Positions 15,568 through 23,394 of a stretch of 49,701 bases of DNA are shown one piece after another (the first letter of the stretch is position 1; every line of letters begins with the position of its first letter). This stretch comes from Pedobacter sp. UBA4863. GTDB lineage: Bacteria > Bacteroidota > Bacteroidia > Sphingobacteriales > Sphingobacteriaceae. The translations under genes were made by a program, and so were the position numbers. Under the pieces are notes generated by a model. It was not told where the DNA came from. It searched no databases and saw nothing but the letters and a program-made list of their open reading frames with translations. Location: the NCBI RefSeq assembly GCF_002399615.1, contig NZ_DHDZ01000017.1, forward strand, positions 1 to 49,701, in the 5' to 3' direction.

Positions 15568-16908
15568 ATGTTTAAAAAAATATTAATTGCCAACAGGGGC
15601 GAAATCGCTTTGCGCATTATACGTACCTGTAAGGAAATGGGCATTAAAACCGTGGCTGTTTACTCTACAGCAGATAGAGAGAGCTTACACGTGCGTTTTG
15701 CCGACGAGGCTGTTTGCATTGGCCCACCGCCAAGCAAAGACTCTTATTTAAGTATCCCCAACATTATATCTGCAGCAGAACTAACTAATGCAGACGCCAT
15801 ACATCCAGGTTACGGTTTTTTATCAGAAAACGCTAAGTTTTCTTCGGTTTGCCGTGATTACGGAATTAAATTTATTGGTGCTACACCAGAGCAAATCAAC
15901 GGCATGGGCGATAAATCATCGGCCAAAGAGACGATGAAAAAAGCAGGTGTACCAACCATCCCGGGTTCTGAAGGCTTATTGACCAGCGTAGCTGAAGGCA
16001 TTAAATTAGCCAACGACATGGGCTATCCGGTAATTTTGAAAGCTACTGCTGGTGGTGGTGGCCGTGGTATGCGTGTAGTGTGGAAAGATGAAGAGTTTGA
16101 AAATGCTTGGGACAGTGCCCGTCAGGAATCGGGTGCCGCTTTTGGTAACGATGGCCTTTATCTAGAAAAGTATATCGAAGATCCCCGCCACATTGAAATT
16201 CAAATTATTGGCGACCAATTTGGCAAAGCCTGCCATTTATCAGAAAGAGATTGTTCTATCCAACGTCGTCACCAAAAATTAGTAGAAGAAGCGCCTTCTC
16301 CATTTATGACTGATGAGTTGCGTGAGAAAATGGGCGAAGCTGCCATTAAAGGCGCTTTAGCAGTAAATTACGAAGGTGCTGGAACTATCGAGTTTTTGGT
16401 AGATAAACACCGTAATTTCTACTTCATGGAAATGAATACCCGTATCCAAGTAGAGCATCCGGTTACCGAAGAGGTAATTAACTTCGATTTAATTAAAGAG
16501 CAAATTAAAGTGGCTGCAGGCATTCCAATTTCTGGCAAAAACTATATGCCAGATATGCACGCTATTGAGTGCCGCATCAATGCAGAAGATCCGTTTAACA
16601 ACTTCCGTCCTTCACCAGGCAAAATTACTAATTTCCATTCGCCAGGTGGCCACGGTGTACGTGTAGATACACATGTTTATGCAGGTTATCAAATTCCACC
16701 CAACTACGATTCGATGATTGCCAAACTTATTTGTGTGGCACAAACCAGAGAAGAGGCAATTTGCACCATGGAGCGTGCTTTAAGCGAATTTGTAATTGAA
16801 GGTATTAAAACTACCATTCCGTTCCACTTGAAGTTGATGAAAGACCCTAACTTTAGAGCTGGTAATTTTACCACTAAGTTTATGGAAACTTTTGATTTCT
16901 CAGAATAG
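15568..16908 (+). CDS. accC: Acetyl-CoA carboxylase biotin carboxylase subunit (AccC)
   Basis: AccC carboxylates the biotin on AccB using ATP and bicarbonate, the first half of malonyl-CoA synthesis. The 446-residue protein has normal length. It starts FKKILIANRGEIALRIIRTC and carries the ATP-grasp glycine loop KATAGGGGRGMRVV (about residues 158-171). It also has HLSERDCSIQRRHQKLVEEAPS (about 222-243) and the catalytic segment MEMNTRIQVEHPVTEE (about 289-304). It is the last gene of the operon and is closed by the terminator at 16928-16964. The carboxyltransferase genes accA and accD are not in the window. Confidence 0.98.
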   Translation: MFKKILIANRGEIALRIIRTCKEMGIKTVAVYSTADRESLHVRFADEAVCIGPPPSKDSYLSIPNIISAAELTNADAIHPGYGFLSENAKFSSVCRDYGIKFIGATPEQINGMGDKSSAKETMKKAGVPTIPGSEGLLTSVAEGIKLANDMGYPVILKATAGGGGRGMRVVWKDEEFENAWDSARQESGAAFGNDGLYLEKYIEDPRHIEIQIIGDQFGKACHLSERDCSIQRRHQKLVEEAPSPFMTDELREKMGEAAIKGALAVNYEGAGTIEFLVDKHRNFYFMEMNTRIQVEHPVTEEVINFDLIKEQIKVAAGIPISGKNYMPDMHAIECRINAEDPFNNFRPSPGKITNFHSPGGHGVRVDTHVYAGYQIPPNYDSMIAKLICVAQTREEAICTMERALSEFVIEGIKTTIPFHLKLMKDPNFRAGNFTTKFMETFDFSE

Positions 16909-16927
16909 CAATATTAAAATTTTAGCG

Positions 16928-16964
16928 AATGCCTCGACAAATTGTTGGGGCATTTTCTTTTTAA
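16928..16964 (+). terminator. Rho-independent terminator after accC
   Basis: AATGCCTCGAC (16928-16938) pairs over 11 positions, including G-U pairs, with GTTGGGGCATT (16944-16954), with a 5-base loop. It is followed by the T-rich tract TTTTCTTTTT. It lies 20 bases after the accC stop and is the cleanest terminator in the window. Confidence 0.85.
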
Positions 16965-16966
16965 TT

Positions 16967-17052
16967 CCTCCGCCTGCCCCCTCGAGAGGAGGATATGCAA
17001 ATTGCATAAGCACCTTGTGCCTCCCTTTGGAGGGAGAATAAAGAGGGAGGAA
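16967..17052. repeat. Cluster of short palindromes before rsgA
   Basis: The stretch holds ATGCAAATTGCAT (16995-17007), a perfect palindrome around a central A, and CTCCCTTTGGAGGGAG (17021-17036), a perfect hairpin. CCTCC- and GGAGG-rich arms flank both (about 16967-16992 and 17045-17051). It looks like a compound dispersed intergenic repeat. No open frame of note lies in it. Confidence 0.5.
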
Positions 17053-17095
17053 AATATTCACACTTCAATCTCAAAAACGTACCTTTACCCAAAAT

Positions 17096-18016
17096 ATGCA
17101 GGGATTAGTTATTAAATCTACAGGGAGTTGGTACCAAGTATTTGCCGAAGATGGCAGCACTTACGCCTGCCGAATTAAAGGCAAGTTTAGGATTAAAGGC
17201 ATACAAACCACCAATCCTATTGCGGTTGGCGACCAAGTAGATTTTGAATTAGAACCCAATGCAGACACTGGTGTAATTAATCATTTCCACGACCGTAAAA
17301 ACTACATCATCCGCAAATCGATTAACCTGAGCAAGCAATCGCAAATTATTGCAGCAAATTTAGACCAAGCTTTTCTCATTGTTACCTTGGCTTCTCCCCG
17401 CACCTCTTTAGGCTTTATTGACCGATTTTTGGTAGTTGCCGAGGCTTACGATATTCCAACTTCGTTAGTTTTCAATAAATTAGACCTTTATAACCAAGAT
17501 GGTTTGGCCATACTGGCAGATTACAAAGCTATTTACGAAAACATTGGCTATCCTTGTTACGAAGTTTCGGCATTAGAGGGCACTAATATTTCACAAATCG
17601 AAGCACTGCTTAAAGATAAAACTACTTTATTTTCTGGACATTCTGGCGTAGGAAAATCGAGCTTAATTAATGCCATTTTACCAGACTTCGAATTAAAAAC
17701 TGGCGAAGTAAGCGAGTGGAGCGATAAAGGGCAACACACTACTACGTTTGCAGAAATGCACCACTTACCTTTTGGTGGTTATTTGGTAGATACGCCAGGC
17801 ATTAGAGAACTGGGCATTGTTGACATTGAAAAAGAAGAGCTAAGCCACTATTTTGTAGAAATGAGGGATAGGCTAAACCAATGTAAGTTTAACGATTGTA
17901 GGCATATTAACGAACCTGGTTGTGCCGTAATTAAGGCGCTAGAAGAAGGCGAAATTGAACCATCTCGCTACGACAGTTACCAAAGTATTTATTTCGGAAA
18001 CGATACAAGAGCTTAG
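17096..18016 (+). CDS. rsgA: Ribosome small subunit-dependent GTPase RsgA
   Basis: RsgA is a circularly permuted GTPase that checks late 30S ribosome maturation. The 306-residue protein shows an N-terminal OB-fold (GLVIKSTGSWYQV to about residue 75). The permuted G motifs follow: G4 NKLD (about 122-125), G1 SGHSGVGKSSLIN (about 181-193) and G3 DTPGIRELG (about 233-241). The C-terminal zinc site is CKFNDCRHINEPGC (about 262-275). The ATG at 17096 gives a family-like start and lies soon after a TACCTTTA box (about 17080-17087), one base from the -7 consensus. Confidence 0.97.
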   Translation: MQGLVIKSTGSWYQVFAEDGSTYACRIKGKFRIKGIQTTNPIAVGDQVDFELEPNADTGVINHFHDRKNYIIRKSINLSKQSQIIAANLDQAFLIVTLASPRTSLGFIDRFLVVAEAYDIPTSLVFNKLDLYNQDGLAILADYKAIYENIGYPCYEVSALEGTNISQIEALLKDKTTLFSGHSGVGKSSLINAILPDFELKTGEVSEWSDKGQHTTTFAEMHHLPFGGYLVDTPGIRELGIVDIEKEELSHYFVEMRDRLNQCKFNDCRHINEPGCAVIKALEEGEIEPSRYDSYQSIYFGNDTRA

Positions 18017-18058
18017 GCAGTTTTCAGTGGCAAGTTATCGGTTAATCAAATAGCACAA

Positions 18059-18577
18059 TTACAGCTTTATCTCAAACAAGTTCAACGTAATTCCTTCGTA
18101 GTGTTTAGGCAAGCCGCTATTTGCTGCTATTTTAATTTCTCCTACATGATTAAAACCGCAACCGGTATAATATTTCAATAAACGTTCGTTATCTGCCCAA
18201 GTATCCATACGTATGTAATCTAACGGTTTAGTTTTACGATATTCTTTTGCCCAATCGATGATTACTTTTACAAAACCATAACCACGATAATTGGGATGGG
18301 TTACAATACGATGAATATAAACTGCTGCCTCTCCATCTTTACCTAGCCAAATTTGCGGATCTTTATAAGTTACTGCAAAAATTGCAGCTACATTTCCATC
18401 CACCAAGATTTTATACTGTCGGCCATCGGCAATTTCCTCTTTTATCAGCTCACTATCGAAACCTTGCCATTGCTTAGGCGATACTTTCTTTTGGTGTTCG
18501 ATAGCCAAATCATAAAACTCAAAAATGATAGTGATGTCTTCGGGCGTACTATTGGCTACTTGTATAGCGTTTTTCAT
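18059..18577 (-). CDS. GNAT family N-acetyltransferase
   Basis: This 172-residue acetyl-CoA-dependent acyltransferase belongs to the GNAT superfamily. The acetyl-CoA pyrophosphate loop is in HRIVTHPNYRGYGFVKVIIDWAKEY (about residues 90-114), with the R-G-x-G core. An upstream AAIFAVTYKDPQIWLG strand and a C-terminal YYTGCGFNHVGEIK complete the fold. The start is the ATG at 18577; the codon just before it is TTG. It is convergent with rsgA. The substrate is unknown: metabolite, antibiotic and protein acetylation are all possible. Confidence 0.88.
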   Translation of the reverse strand: MKNAIQVANSTPEDITIIFEFYDLAIEHQKKVSPKQWQGFDSELIKEEIADGRQYKILVDGNVAAIFAVTYKDPQIWLGKDGEAAVYIHRIVTHPNYRGYGFVKVIIDWAKEYRKTKPLDYIRMDTWADNERLLKYYTGCGFNHVGEIKIAANSGLPKHYEGITLNLFEIKL

Positions 18578-18712
18578 CAACTTAAAATTTAAGATGTAAA
18601 ATGGTTTTTTTTAATGTCTTTTGCAAAACCAAACCATCTAAAAATCATTTTACTATATAAAACCTAACAACACTTGCTTTTAACAAAAACATCTCCTTAA
18701 CTTTATATCCAC

Positions 18713-19969
18713 ATGGGAAGAACTACACTTTTAACGATACTTTGCTTCATTGTCATTTTACTAGATTTTTACTGCTATCACGCTATTCTGGCCGTTTTTA
18801 AAAATTGGAAAAGCAGTACTAAACAATTTTTCAAAAAAGCCTGGTGGACCGTAAGCATCTCTTTAATTATTGGTGTTTTTTGTGCCATTTATCTCAACTT
18901 ATTTTTAACTGCTAGAGCTGTTATCCTAGTGGCTTTTTTCTTAACTAGTATTGGAAAAATGGCCATGTTCCCCTTTTTATTGATAGACGATTTAAGACGT
19001 TTAGCCATTAAAATCTTCCAAAAAAAAGACGCTGTTAAAGCCGAACAAGCGGCTAACACCATTAACGTGGGCGAACCTATTAGCAGGTCGTCTTTTTTAG
19101 TAAAAGCGGGTTTAATTACTGGTGCCATACCGCTAAGCTCCTTAAGTTGGGGCATTATTTCTGGTGCTTACGACTATCAAATTAGACGAGTTAACTTAAA
19201 GCTGCCCAACTTACCCAAAGCTTTTGATGGCATTACCTTTGCACAGGTTTCGGACATCCACTCGGGAAGTTTTTATAATAAAACAGCCGTAAAGGGCGGC
19301 GTGGAAATGTTACTGGCAGAAAAACCAGATTTTATTCTCTTTACAGGCGATTTGGTGAACAACCTTACCAGCGAACTGAAAGACTACCAAGATATTTTTA
19401 GCAAGCTTAGCGCTCCTTTAGGCGTTTACTCGGTATTGGGCAACCACGATTATGGCGAGTATCATTTTGGCAAAGGCACTTCTCCCGCTAAGGTAAAAAA
19501 CCTACAAGACATGATTGCTTCGCATAAAATTATGGGTTGGGAGCTGTTAATGAACGAAAACCGCAGGCTTAAAGTAGATGGTGAAGAAATTGGCATTCTG
19601 GGTGTAGAAAACTGGGGCATGGGCCGATTTCCAAAATACGGGAAAATGGAACTAGCTACGCAAAACACCGAAGATTTACCGATAAAACTACTGCTTTCTC
19701 ATGATCCATCTCATTGGCGAGGCGAAATATTACAAAAATACCCAGAAATAGATGCCATGTTTAGCGGCCATACCCACGGTATGCAATTTGGGGTAAGGTT
19801 AAAAGACATGCAATGGAGCCCAGTACAATATATTTATAAAGAATGGGCTGGTTTATACCAAGAACAACATCAACAATTATATGTTAATGTAGGCTATGGC
19901 TTTTTAGGATACCCGGGACGTGTAGGTATATTGCCAGAAATTACGATATTTACGTTAAGTAGAACTTAA
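18713..19969 (+). CDS. Membrane-anchored metallophosphoesterase
   Basis: The 418-residue protein has several N-terminal membrane helices (between about residues 5 and 100, and a twin at about 135-150), followed by a calcineurin-like phosphoesterase domain. The metal-binding set is complete: QVSDIHSGSF (about 180-189), FTGDLVNN (about 208-215), LGNHDYGEY (about 243-251), LSHDPSHW (about 328-335) and SGHTHGMQFG (about 350-359). It resembles the YkuE/YaeI-type enzymes reported to act on lipid A precursors or phospholipid-like pyrophosphates, but the substrate is not decided. The downstream UbiA-like gene lies 72 bases away on the same strand. Confidence 0.9.
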   Translation: MGRTTLLTILCFIVILLDFYCYHAILAVFKNWKSSTKQFFKKAWWTVSISLIIGVFCAIYLNLFLTARAVILVAFFLTSIGKMAMFPFLLIDDLRRLAIKIFQKKDAVKAEQAANTINVGEPISRSSFLVKAGLITGAIPLSSLSWGIISGAYDYQIRRVNLKLPNLPKAFDGITFAQVSDIHSGSFYNKTAVKGGVEMLLAEKPDFILFTGDLVNNLTSELKDYQDIFSKLSAPLGVYSVLGNHDYGEYHFGKGTSPAKVKNLQDMIASHKIMGWELLMNENRRLKVDGEEIGILGVENWGMGRFPKYGKMELATQNTEDLPIKLLLSHDPSHWRGEILQKYPEIDAMFSGHTHGMQFGVRLKDMQWSPVQYIYKEWAGLYQEQHQQLYVNVGYGFLGYPGRVGILPEITIFTLSRT

Positions 19970-20041
19970 TAAATTGTAGGTTATAAGTTAAAATTTGTTT
20001 CGTGACTTTAGCCTACCACATGTAACTCGTAACCGAAATAA

Positions 20042-20935
20042 ATGCTCAAAAAACTAGGTTTAACTATCCTCGATTTTTTACTGTTTAGCAATTTGTTTAT
20101 TGCCGTTTGTGCCGTTGCCCAAGCTTTAGTTACCTACCATTTGCTAAATGCCCAGCCAAGCAACTATGTATTGGCCTTTGTTTTTTGCTCTACTTTATTG
20201 GTTTATAACCTAAGCATGTTGCTCTCTAAGCCAAAAGAGCCACAAAAATCTCCTTTTAAAAGGGTGAGGTGGATTTTTTCGCACCATAGGCTAACCATAT
20301 CCATCACCTTAATTGCTATACTCTGCATTATCCCCCTAGGCCTGCTATACCTTAGTTTCGAGGCTAAATTGCTCATGGCATTCATCGGCATTATTTCCAT
20401 TGCCTACAATTTGCCCTTTCTAAGTATCAATAATAAAAAAATAGGGCTAAGAAATATTCCGGGTATTAAGCTTTTTCTAATCTCTTTTGTATGGGCTATC
20501 AGTTGTGTGTTATTACCCATTGTAGAATTAGAGAGTACGCATCAAATTGTAGTTCCCTTAAGCGAAACTGTATTATTGATAGCAAAGCGATTTTTATTCA
20601 TCTGTGCCATTACCGTACCTTTTGATATTAGAGACTTGTTTCAGGACAAATTGTACGAACTAAAAACAATTCCGGTAATGCTGGGCGAAAAAAAAGCCTG
20701 GATTTTTTGCCAGGCATTATTGGTAGCTTATCTTGTACTGTTAATCTTGTTTACCCAAACCATTAATATAGATGTAATTGGCATTGGATTAACTATTTTA
20801 TTAACAGGATGGTTAATTTTCAAATCAAATATTAAAAGAAATGAATATTATTATTTCTTTTATTTAGATGGCACCATGCTTTTACAGTATCTTATATTAG
20901 TATTGTGCGCTTGGTTGGGAGGTGTTGCCTTATAA
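20042..20935 (+). CDS. UbiA-superfamily-like integral membrane protein, first Asp motif lost
   Basis: This 297-residue protein has about eight to nine hydrophobic helices and the general plan of UbiA prenyltransferases. The second aspartate motif is recognisable in PFDIRDLFQDKLYELKTIPVMLG (about residues 199-221). At the place of the first motif (NDxxDxxxD) there is only VYNLSMLLSKPKEPQ (about 58-72), with no aspartates. If this alignment is right, prenyl-diphosphate binding through Mg2+ would be impaired. It is encoded after the metallophosphoesterase, possibly as a pair. Such proteins are usually annotated as hypothetical or UbiA-like in Bacteroidota. Confidence 0.65.
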   Translation: MLKKLGLTILDFLLFSNLFIAVCAVAQALVTYHLLNAQPSNYVLAFVFCSTLLVYNLSMLLSKPKEPQKSPFKRVRWIFSHHRLTISITLIAILCIIPLGLLYLSFEAKLLMAFIGIISIAYNLPFLSINNKKIGLRNIPGIKLFLISFVWAISCVLLPIVELESTHQIVVPLSETVLLIAKRFLFICAITVPFDIRDLFQDKLYELKTIPVMLGEKKAWIFCQALLVAYLVLLILFTQTINIDVIGIGLTILLTGWLIFKSNIKRNEYYYFFYLDGTMLLQYLILVLCAWLGGVAL

Positions 20936-20948
20936 ACGCTCTAAACAA

Positions 20949-21641
20949 CTAGCTTCCTACATTAAATCTGTAACCTATACCCCTTACGGTTTGTAATAGT
21001 TGTGGATTATCCGGATTATTTTCAATCTTCTTGCGTAAACGCACAATGTGCATATCTAAAGTACGTGTGTTTACATCAGAGTTGTAGCCCCAAACTTCCA
21101 GCATCAAATCTTCACGGCTAATTACTTGGTTAGGGTTGCGCAAGAAATAAAGCAAAATCCTATTTTCTAGTATTGTTAATTCAATTTTCTTGCCATCTTT
21201 AAAAAGTGTATGTACATTCGGATGATGCTCCATATTGCCAAACCTATGTATTTCGGATTTGTCTGCATTGAGGAGAAATTTCACCTTGCTTTCTAACATG
21301 GCCATCAAAACATCCATGTTAAATGGCTTGGTTACATAATCAGACGCACCAAATTGATAAGCATCAATTTTATCTACGTCCTGTGCTTTGGCGGTCATCA
21401 TAATTACCAAACCTTCAAATCCCTGTTTACGCACTTCCTCGCAAACTTCAGAGCCTTCTTTGCCCGGCAACATCCAATCTAGCAGCACAATCTCTGGTTT
21501 TTCTGCAAGAATAATCTGTTCGGCACTAATACCATCTGCTGCCTCCAATACCTGGTAGCCCTCGCTTTTTAAACGCATAACTGCTAAAAAACGTAGGTTT
21601 TCATCATCTTCTACAATTAATATTTTGATATCTTTTGACAT
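20949..21641 (-). CDS. OmpR/PhoB-type response regulator (RprY-like)
   Basis: The 230-residue protein has a receiver domain with acidic pocket ILIVEDDENL (about residues 6-15), phospho-acceptor Asp in IVLLDWMLPG (about residue 55), MMTAKAQ (Thr) and the conserved Lys in VTKPFNMD (about residue 105). A winged-helix DNA-binding domain follows, with NRILLYFLRNPNQVISREDLMLEVWG and the recognition region NTRTLDMHIVRLRKKI (about 192-207). It is the last gene of the operon with the sensor kinase, 73 bases downstream of it. The pair resembles Bacteroides RprX/RprY. Targets are unknown. Confidence 0.93.
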   Translation of the reverse strand: MSKDIKILIVEDDENLRFLAVMRLKSEGYQVLEAADGISAEQIILAEKPEIVLLDWMLPGKEGSEVCEEVRKQGFEGLVIMMTAKAQDVDKIDAYQFGASDYVTKPFNMDVLMAMLESKVKFLLNADKSEIHRFGNMEHHPNVHTLFKDGKKIELTILENRILLYFLRNPNQVISREDLMLEVWGYNSDVNTRTLDMHIVRLRKKIENNPDNPQLLQTVRGIGYRFNVGS

Positions 21642-21714
21642 AACTTTTATTGTTTTAATATGGGCAAATTAAAAGTTGTAAGGTTGACCCACAACTCTAT
21701 AACATTACAGCATT

Positions 21715-23391
21715 TCAATTAATATAGGGCAGTACAATTTTAAACTCGGTTCCTTTATTTACAATGCTGTGCACCGTAATTTCGCCTTTCATAAAATTAA
21801 CAAGTTCTTTGCAAAAAGCCAAGCCCAAACCCACACTTCCTGCTTGGTTGTATTGGTTTTGTACACGATAAAATTTTCTAAAGATATTGTTTATTTCTGA
21901 AGGTGGTATGCCTATGCCTGCATCTTTAAAGCGCAGTACAATTTTATCTTTTATTAGCCTAGCGGTAATGTGCAACTGTTTCCTATCGGGCGGAGAATAT
22001 TTATAAGCATTCTCTACCAGGTTATCGAACAAGCTGCCCAACAAAACCGGATCTGTAATAAAATGTGTTAAATTGCTGATTTCGTAACTAAGCTTAAAAT
22101 CTGGGTATTTTAACTGGTGAACATCAATGGTGCTTTCTATAAATTCCTTAATGTTTATTCTATCTTCGTTTAGTTTGATGGCCTTATTTTCAATTTGTGT
22201 AAATGCCAACAGTTTATTCATCAACCCGTTTAGCTTATCGGCTTCCTCATCTAGAATTTTACCGTAAAGTTTTTGCTCACGCGGTGTAATAGATGTGGCA
22301 CTTTTGATATTGTTGCCCGCAATTTTAATTACACTTACAGGCGTTTTAAATTCATGTGTTAGGTTGGTAAGAAAATCGTATTGTAGCTTAAACATTTTAT
22401 GGTTAATGTTCAGGTTTCTATAAATTAAGAACGCTACTAACAACAACAAGGCATAAAATATGAGTATTAATGCTGCAATAGGAAAAAAGTAGCTAAGTAT
22501 TTCTTTTTTTATGAAAGATTTGGAAGATATAAAATACAACTTGTATGCAGAAAAGGGACCGCCCAAGGTAATTTCGCCAGTTTCATATTCCGAAGAAGTT
22601 TCTAACGGATCGTAAGTTACCGGCTCTATTCTTACAGATTGGTAAAGCAATGGCCTATTATTTCTGATCTTTATCTTAGAAGGATCGAGCTCAAAAGAGA
22701 GCATGTCTTGCTGGTAAACAGGTTCTGAAGGCAGCTTCTTGGTGATCATCTGCCTGTAAACCTTTAAATCTTCGAAACGGGGAATATTAAAATAATCTAT
22801 CCTATTGGGCTTGATATTTGAAAAATTGCTGAACAAATCTTCTTGCGTAGGCATTTTAGTGGTATCTAGCTTATGGATAAAAGTGTAAAGCTTTAAGGCC
22901 AGTTCATTAAAGTTTTCTAGCGTAGTATTGTTTATAACGGAGTTTGGGCCAAAAATCTTCACAGAATCGCTAGAAACATAAGGTCCAAATTGATATACAC
23001 TTTTCATGCCCGCAGAAAAACTGCCCACATTTAAGCCGTTTTCTTCATATCTTTCGTTGCGAATTTGGGCATCAAAAAAAACCACTCGTTTTACAAATGG
23101 ATATTTGAGCAAAATGGTATCTACAAATTTTGCTGCTGTACCAGAATCTAAATAGCCATTGTAATAAGAAATTTCTGGAAGTTTGTTGAGGAAAAAATCG
23201 TTATACGGCTTAATACTTTCTTCCAATACATTTGTTTTTGCAGAAATAAAATCGCCTTCAATTTTTTTCTTACTGAAAGTAAAAGCTAAGAAAAGCGATA
23301 GAATAAACAGCACAGAAATTAAGCCTATAAATGTAGCAATTAAGGAGAAATTTTTGCGATAGCCGCTCTCTTTAACAGATGGTATAGCCAT
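21715..23391 (-). CDS. Sensor histidine kinase
   Basis: This 558-residue inner-membrane kinase has one N-terminal helix (about 18-38), an extracytoplasmic sensor region of about 260 residues and a second helix (about 300-322). The cytoplasmic part is HisKA plus HATPase. H-box: FLTNLTHEFKTPVSVIK, with the phosphorylated His at about residue 345. N-box: LFDNLVENAYKYSPP. G1: FKDAGIGIPPSE. G2: GSVGLGLAFCKEL. The sensor region has no fold I recognise. It starts 3 bases after the stop of the S9-peptidase-like gene and precedes the response regulator, so all three are one transcription unit. Confidence 0.93.
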   Translation of the reverse strand: MAIPSVKESGYRKNFSLIATFIGLISVLFILSLFLAFTFSKKKIEGDFISAKTNVLEESIKPYNDFFLNKLPEISYYNGYLDSGTAAKFVDTILLKYPFVKRVVFFDAQIRNERYEENGLNVGSFSAGMKSVYQFGPYVSSDSVKIFGPNSVINNTTLENFNELALKLYTFIHKLDTTKMPTQEDLFSNFSNIKPNRIDYFNIPRFEDLKVYRQMITKKLPSEPVYQQDMLSFELDPSKIKIRNNRPLLYQSVRIEPVTYDPLETSSEYETGEITLGGPFSAYKLYFISSKSFIKKEILSYFFPIAALILIFYALLLLVAFLIYRNLNINHKMFKLQYDFLTNLTHEFKTPVSVIKIAGNNIKSATSITPREQKLYGKILDEEADKLNGLMNKLLAFTQIENKAIKLNEDRINIKEFIESTIDVHQLKYPDFKLSYEISNLTHFITDPVLLGSLFDNLVENAYKYSPPDRKQLHITARLIKDKIVLRFKDAGIGIPPSEINNIFRKFYRVQNQYNQAGSVGLGLAFCKELVNFMKGEITVHSIVNKGTEFKIVLPYIN

Positions 23392-23394
23392 AGC

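Noticed and set aside
16967..17052. Riboswitch or small RNA upstream of rsgA
   Set aside because: The palindromes are short and independent, with no larger conserved fold recognised. A dispersed repeat is the simpler reading.
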